The position numbers and the translations under genes are program-made. Shown piece by piece: positions 60,020 to 64,000 of a stretch of DNA of 64,000 nucleotides. This DNA comes from Chromera velia (lineage: Eukaryota; Sar; Chromeraceae). The notes below the pieces were generated by a model. That model did no database searches, was not told the DNA's origin, and worked only from the letters and a program-made list of their open reading frames with translations. The stretch lies in the NCBI GenBank assembly GCA_018398765.1, contig JAHBMJ010001106.1, forward strand, positions 133,969-197,968, in the 5' to 3' direction. Numbering within the stretch: position 1 is the first letter of the stretch; every line of letters starts with the position of its first letter.

Positions 60020-62888
60020 CTCTGTGCCTCAAGCCTCTCTCTCTCTTCCGTCTCTCTATTCGTCCCGACTTTCTCCTCTTGCGTCTGTCTCGCCTCCATT
60101 TCTTGCCGGCGTGCCTGGGCAGCCGCGAACATGTGCTCCCCCCTGTGTCCGAACAAGCCAGCGGCTGCGGCTGCAGAAGGAGAAATCTCTCTTTGGTGAC
60201 GCCCTGGTGTCATGACGACATTGGATGCCGATCTTTCGGGGGAAGAGGGACGGTGGAGACGGGATGCTGCAGGGGGTGCATGGGGGACAGCCGCGCCTCC
60301 GTATCTTGCGGCAAGCGCGGCCACTCTCATGCCCCCCGCTTCAACACGGTCAGTCAAGGGACGAATGTCCTCAACTGTCGGAGGAACCATGGCGGCACTC
60401 GCACACACCTGCTGTTGGGAAGGGATTCTGAAAGGAGAGACGCGCTGCTGGCTGCCTGGCTTTGATGGTTCGGGTTCTCTGCGGTCTGAGGCGTCTCCTC
60501 CGACATCTGACTGGGTCTCGAGGTTTTGTCCTCTCTTTGGAGGTGTACACTGGAACCTGTTTCGCAGAACGGCCACAGCGGAGGTGGAGGTTGTTCTTGG
60601 TTTTTCGTTTCCCTCCTCTGTCCTGGGTGGCGTGACGGCTTCTGCTGTGGGAGTGACAGCGGGGGGAGGGGTGAGGCTTCTCTGCTGCTGTGAGGAACCA
60701 AGTTCAGGTGCACGACCTCTGAAGTCAGGGGCTTGTGGGGACATGAAGAGAGAGAGGGACCCCTGGGTCTCTCTCCTTCCACCAGCAGCAACTGCAGAAG
60801 GAGGCACAGGAGGGTGCAAGTGCTGATGCTGATCCTGTCCTCCTCCTCTGTCTGGCTCTGTGTCCTCAAACTCCGACTTGGCCTCTTTGAACTCCCCGTC
60901 TCCGTCCCCCTCCTCTCCCCCCCCATGCCCCACGTGCTCCGTCTCTCCTCCATCCCGTCTCTCGGGGGTCGCCGACATCCTTCTGCCGCTACCCCTCTCT
61001 CTTGCCGATCGAACCTGATTTACTTCGTCGGCACCGACATCTGAAGGGGGGGGCATCTGGGGATTCAAACCTTCGTGCGGGAAGGGAGTGGCGGGGGGAG
61101 ACATCGGAGGGTTGCCCCCCGCATCTGTGTCAGTGCGGGGAGGCGCACCGGAAGACCTGGGGGGACGCGGGGGGGTGAGGGCATCTCCTCCCGCACCTCT
61201 CTCTCTCTCGAAAACTCTTCTGATGGTCGGCTTGCGGGTTGTCTGTGCAGAGAGCTGTGTGTAGAGGTCTGTCAACTTCTTCACATGCTCTCCCCTTGTG
61301 GGATAGGCAGGACTCTCTTTCTCTCTCTCTCTGAGCCTCTCGTCGGGTGTCATCGGACCCTCTGCCTCAGAAGCAACACTCGCAAGCTCCAGCGGACTCT
61401 GGTCGAAAAACTGCTGCTCGATTCGAGACCAGTACACCTCTCCTGGGTCGCTGCAAAGACACACACAGGCACACACACACACACACACACACAAACAGAC
61501 AGAGGAGGGGAGAGAGAAAAAGGGATACAAAGAAAAGGAAAAAACCGAGTGAGAGTGTTTGTGTGATCGATTCATGACTCATGGTGGCTTGCTTGGTCAT
61601 TCGGTGAGTCTTTTCATTCAGTCCTTTACAAGGTCTCCGTTTCAACTCGAGAGAACTGAAGAGGAAGAGAGACGAGGGGAAGGAGAGAGCCTGAAGGGAA
61701 AGGAGGGATGGAAAGAAAGGAGGAAGGCTACCGTCCTCTCGTCTAAGTGCATAAGCACATTCTTCTTTCGTCAATCCCTTTCCTCTTTGGGAGGTCTGCG
61801 TGGCGACGATACATGCGTTGGTTCGTTTTCGACTTGGTTCCACCTATTCAATTCGTTTTACCTTCAATTGTCCGCATTCATTCCTCTGGTTCTGTCTTTC
61901 TGAATGTCTTTGCTTGCCGGAATGCAGGCTTACCTCCCTCCCTTCATCTCCTTCACGACAGCTTTGTAGGCGTCCACGACCTTCTGATGCGCCAGCTTCT
62001 GCTTGCACTCAGAGGTGAGGGAGGAATCGAGGAGGAAGCCACAATGAACATACAGTCACAGTCTGGGGACGCAGGAAGACCCTAGTCACATGAGAGAGAT
62101 ATACCAAAGCTTTTCCATTCTTGAGTCCCTCTTCCCTTCTTGAGAAAGAAAAAGCTTCGCCGGCCTTGGAAGGTCCACCTGGATCACTCACTAAGTGTCT
62201 GTCTGTCTCTCTGCAGATGTAGTCGGAACATAAACGTGAAAGTGCGAAGGAAGTTTTGCCTGCCGCACACCGCCGGACAAAGAAAGTGTGAGGGAGGAAT
62301 GGGCTCCCTCCGCACACCCCCTTCCTTCACTGTTCTTATCGCTCCAACAGTGCATGACTGACCTCTTGTTCTCGTTCTCTTCTCGTGAGGGACAGTTGGT
62401 TTTTCGCCTGCTCGCATTCCTCCTTGAACTTGTTCAGGGCACTCTGCATGGAAGGAAGGAAGAGACCAGAGCGACAGACGGGCAGAAGGGCAGCAAGTCA
62501 GGCAGGGCATTAGGAAGATCGAAAGATACATGAAGGGCAAACATCTTAAGAGAGTATGGATAGATCGAAAGAGTGAATACTAGGAGGAACAAAGGGTTTT
62601 CTTCTGCGCTCTCTTGTATGTATCCGCACATACACCGAGGCGGCAAGACGGAAGGACACGCAGCATGGAAGGAATCAGGTGAACGGTCCCCCCCCACATC
62701 CAGTCAGTCACCCGTCACGCTCCTTCCTTTTCTGTTGCGCAGTGTACAACAAAAGAGAAGCTCAAGTACGCAGAACGAGAACAGCAAAACGTCACGGTAC
62801 CGTCCACATGCAGTCCTCTTTCGGGTTCACATCGGCATACAGCCTGCCTGCCTGTCTTGATCAAGGGTTCACTCCCTGACTTTGCCCA

Positions 62889-62926
<38 letters not shown>

Positions 62927-62953
62927 AGCGCGCGCACACACATATACACACAC

Positions 62954-63016
<63 letters not shown>

Positions 63017-63926
63017 GGCAGAGGCACCCACCTGCAGGGCTGCGTACTGAGCCGGAGGAGGTTCCTCGTGGTTGAGGGGCTTGGCCGCTGCACTTCTGAA
63101 GAAAGAAAAGAAAGAAAGAAAGAAAGAAAGAAAGAATCGAGGGGATAAAGGCGGGAGAAGGACAAGAGTGAGGGACGGAAGCAAAGGCGAGCTTCACGAG
63201 ATGCAAAAGCACCGATAAGGCTGCAAAAAAAAAGAAACCGCAAAGGTGAATGAAGAAAGACAGGCCAAATGAAAAAAACAGAAGAAAGGGAAAAAGAAAG
63301 AAATCCTAGTCAGAAAGGAGGGGCCGGAAGCCATGTAGGAAGCAAGCTAGAGCACGGAGAAAAAGTGAGCAAAAGGCAACGAGAAAAACCTTCGAAAGAG
63401 ACTGCAAGGTCACGGTCCATCTTCAGTGTTGTTTGTCATGCTTCACTCAACGCCTCTTTTTTCCCGTCCTTTCCCCCTCTCCTTTGTGGTTTTTTTGGTC
63501 CTTTTTTGCCCTTGCATGGACTAATTCTGCATTGCTCTGACAAGTCTTCCCTTCCCACTCACTGATGGCGTCTCTGCTCCGCGCGAAGCTGCTGATTCTC
63601 CTGCACAAAAGCAAAAACCGAAAATGGACAAATAAAGAAAGAACAAGAAAGAATCAAAGACTGTCAAAGGGATCCAACACTTTGTTTCAAAGTCACCTAG
63701 TTACCTCATCTACTTCCTGATTTCACATTTTCATTTCACCAAGGAGGCAACCAATAAAAGCCCCTAAGTGGCCGCTTGCCGCCCCTTTTCCTCTCTTTCC
63801 CAAATTCACCGATTGCCACTCCTTTTCCTCTTTTTCCCATATTCGCCACGCCAAATGAAACCAGATACCGTCATTGTTGATGATGAAACTCTTCGTCACT
63901 TTTCTCACCTCAACATACTGCTCCTT
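59836..63926 (-). CDS. Coiled-coil protein, C-terminal part (5' end outside window)
   Basis: Family not recognised. Phase-consistent minus-strand exons: 63926-63909 (18 bases, weak acceptor), 63716-63705 (12 bases, EVDE), 63600-63563, 63095-63032, 62443-62363, 62007-61934, 61450-59836. The first six encode a Gln/Glu/Lys-rich coiled coil (ENQQLRAEQRRH, SALNKFKEECEQAKNQL, CKQKLAHQKVVDAYKAVVKE). The large last exon begins SDPGEVYWSRIEQQFFDQSP, passes a short helical segment (HVKKLTDLYTQLSAQTTRKP) and a long Pro/Ser/Thr-rich disordered region, and ends in a second Glu/Gln/Arg-rich coiled coil, ending RKRFQRQ then TAG. The terminal 223 bases are duplicated 1.15 kb downstream. Composition suggests a scaffold or cytoskeletal protein; this is inference. 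The gene continues beyond 64000. Confidence 0.75.
62891..63011. repeat. (TC)n/(CA)n/(GA)n microsatellite in the coiled-coil gene
   Basis: TC units, CA units and GA units in one block, in the intron after exon 63095-63032 on the gene strand. Confidence 0.9.
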
Positions 63927-64000
63927 CTACTACCCCCCTTTCCCACAAACAGTTTTCTCGCCTGTCTACTTTTTGCTCTGAACCGCTCCCCCCCCCCCCC

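Overview
This is a eukaryotic nuclear window. Every recognisable gene is split by GT-AG spliceosomal introns, exons are GC-rich, introns and spacers are full of microsatellites, and some blocks are very AT-rich and hold small inverted-repeat transposons. Gene content (a giant ferlin, ASF1, HPF1, an F-box protein, a PPPDE-ankyrin gene) plus this architecture suggests an alveolate alga, most likely a chromerid such as Chromera velia. The organism call is inference; no species-specific marker is present.

Layout. 1-15.5 kb (+): the 3' part of a very large ferlin, about 29 exons, ending in C2 domains and a C-terminal membrane anchor. 15.5-25 kb: spacer with a fold-back Tc1/mariner-type MITE, a decayed hAT transposase, and a minus-strand unknown gene lying between two 224-bp direct repeats. 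25.1-30.4 kb: two chromatin genes in divergent orientation, ASF1 (-) and HPF1 (+), about 0.6 kb apart. 30.4-35.4 kb: spacer. 35.4-36.7 kb (-): a broken PPPDE/ankyrin gene carrying a TIR element. 37.1-44.1 kb (-): a 13-exon F-box protein gene with an assembly gap in one intron. 44.7-46.1 kb (+): an intronless secreted-protein gene made of two tandem copies of one domain. 46-58.6 kb: AT-rich, repeat-rich land with a perfect 102-bp palindrome, a 1-kb microsatellite field, a candidate 5.2-kb TIR element around a possible gene, and a nested cluster of hAT-like MITEs. 58.6-64 kb (-): the 3' part of a coiled-coil protein gene whose last 70 or so codons are duplicated 1.15 kb downstream.

How the genes work together. 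ASF1 (histone H3-H4 chaperone) and HPF1 (the factor that switches PARP1/2 to serine ADP-ribosylation of histones) share one intergenic region, so co-regulation is plausible. Ferlin is a calcium/membrane-fusion factor; in apicomplexan relatives ferlins drive microneme and rhoptry secretion. The other genes have no visible functional link. Exon coordinates come from hand-reading splice sites and reading phases; they are best for ASF1, HPF1, ferlin, the F-box gene and the last gene, and weak for the two unknown minus-strand genes at 22-24 kb and 50-52 kb.
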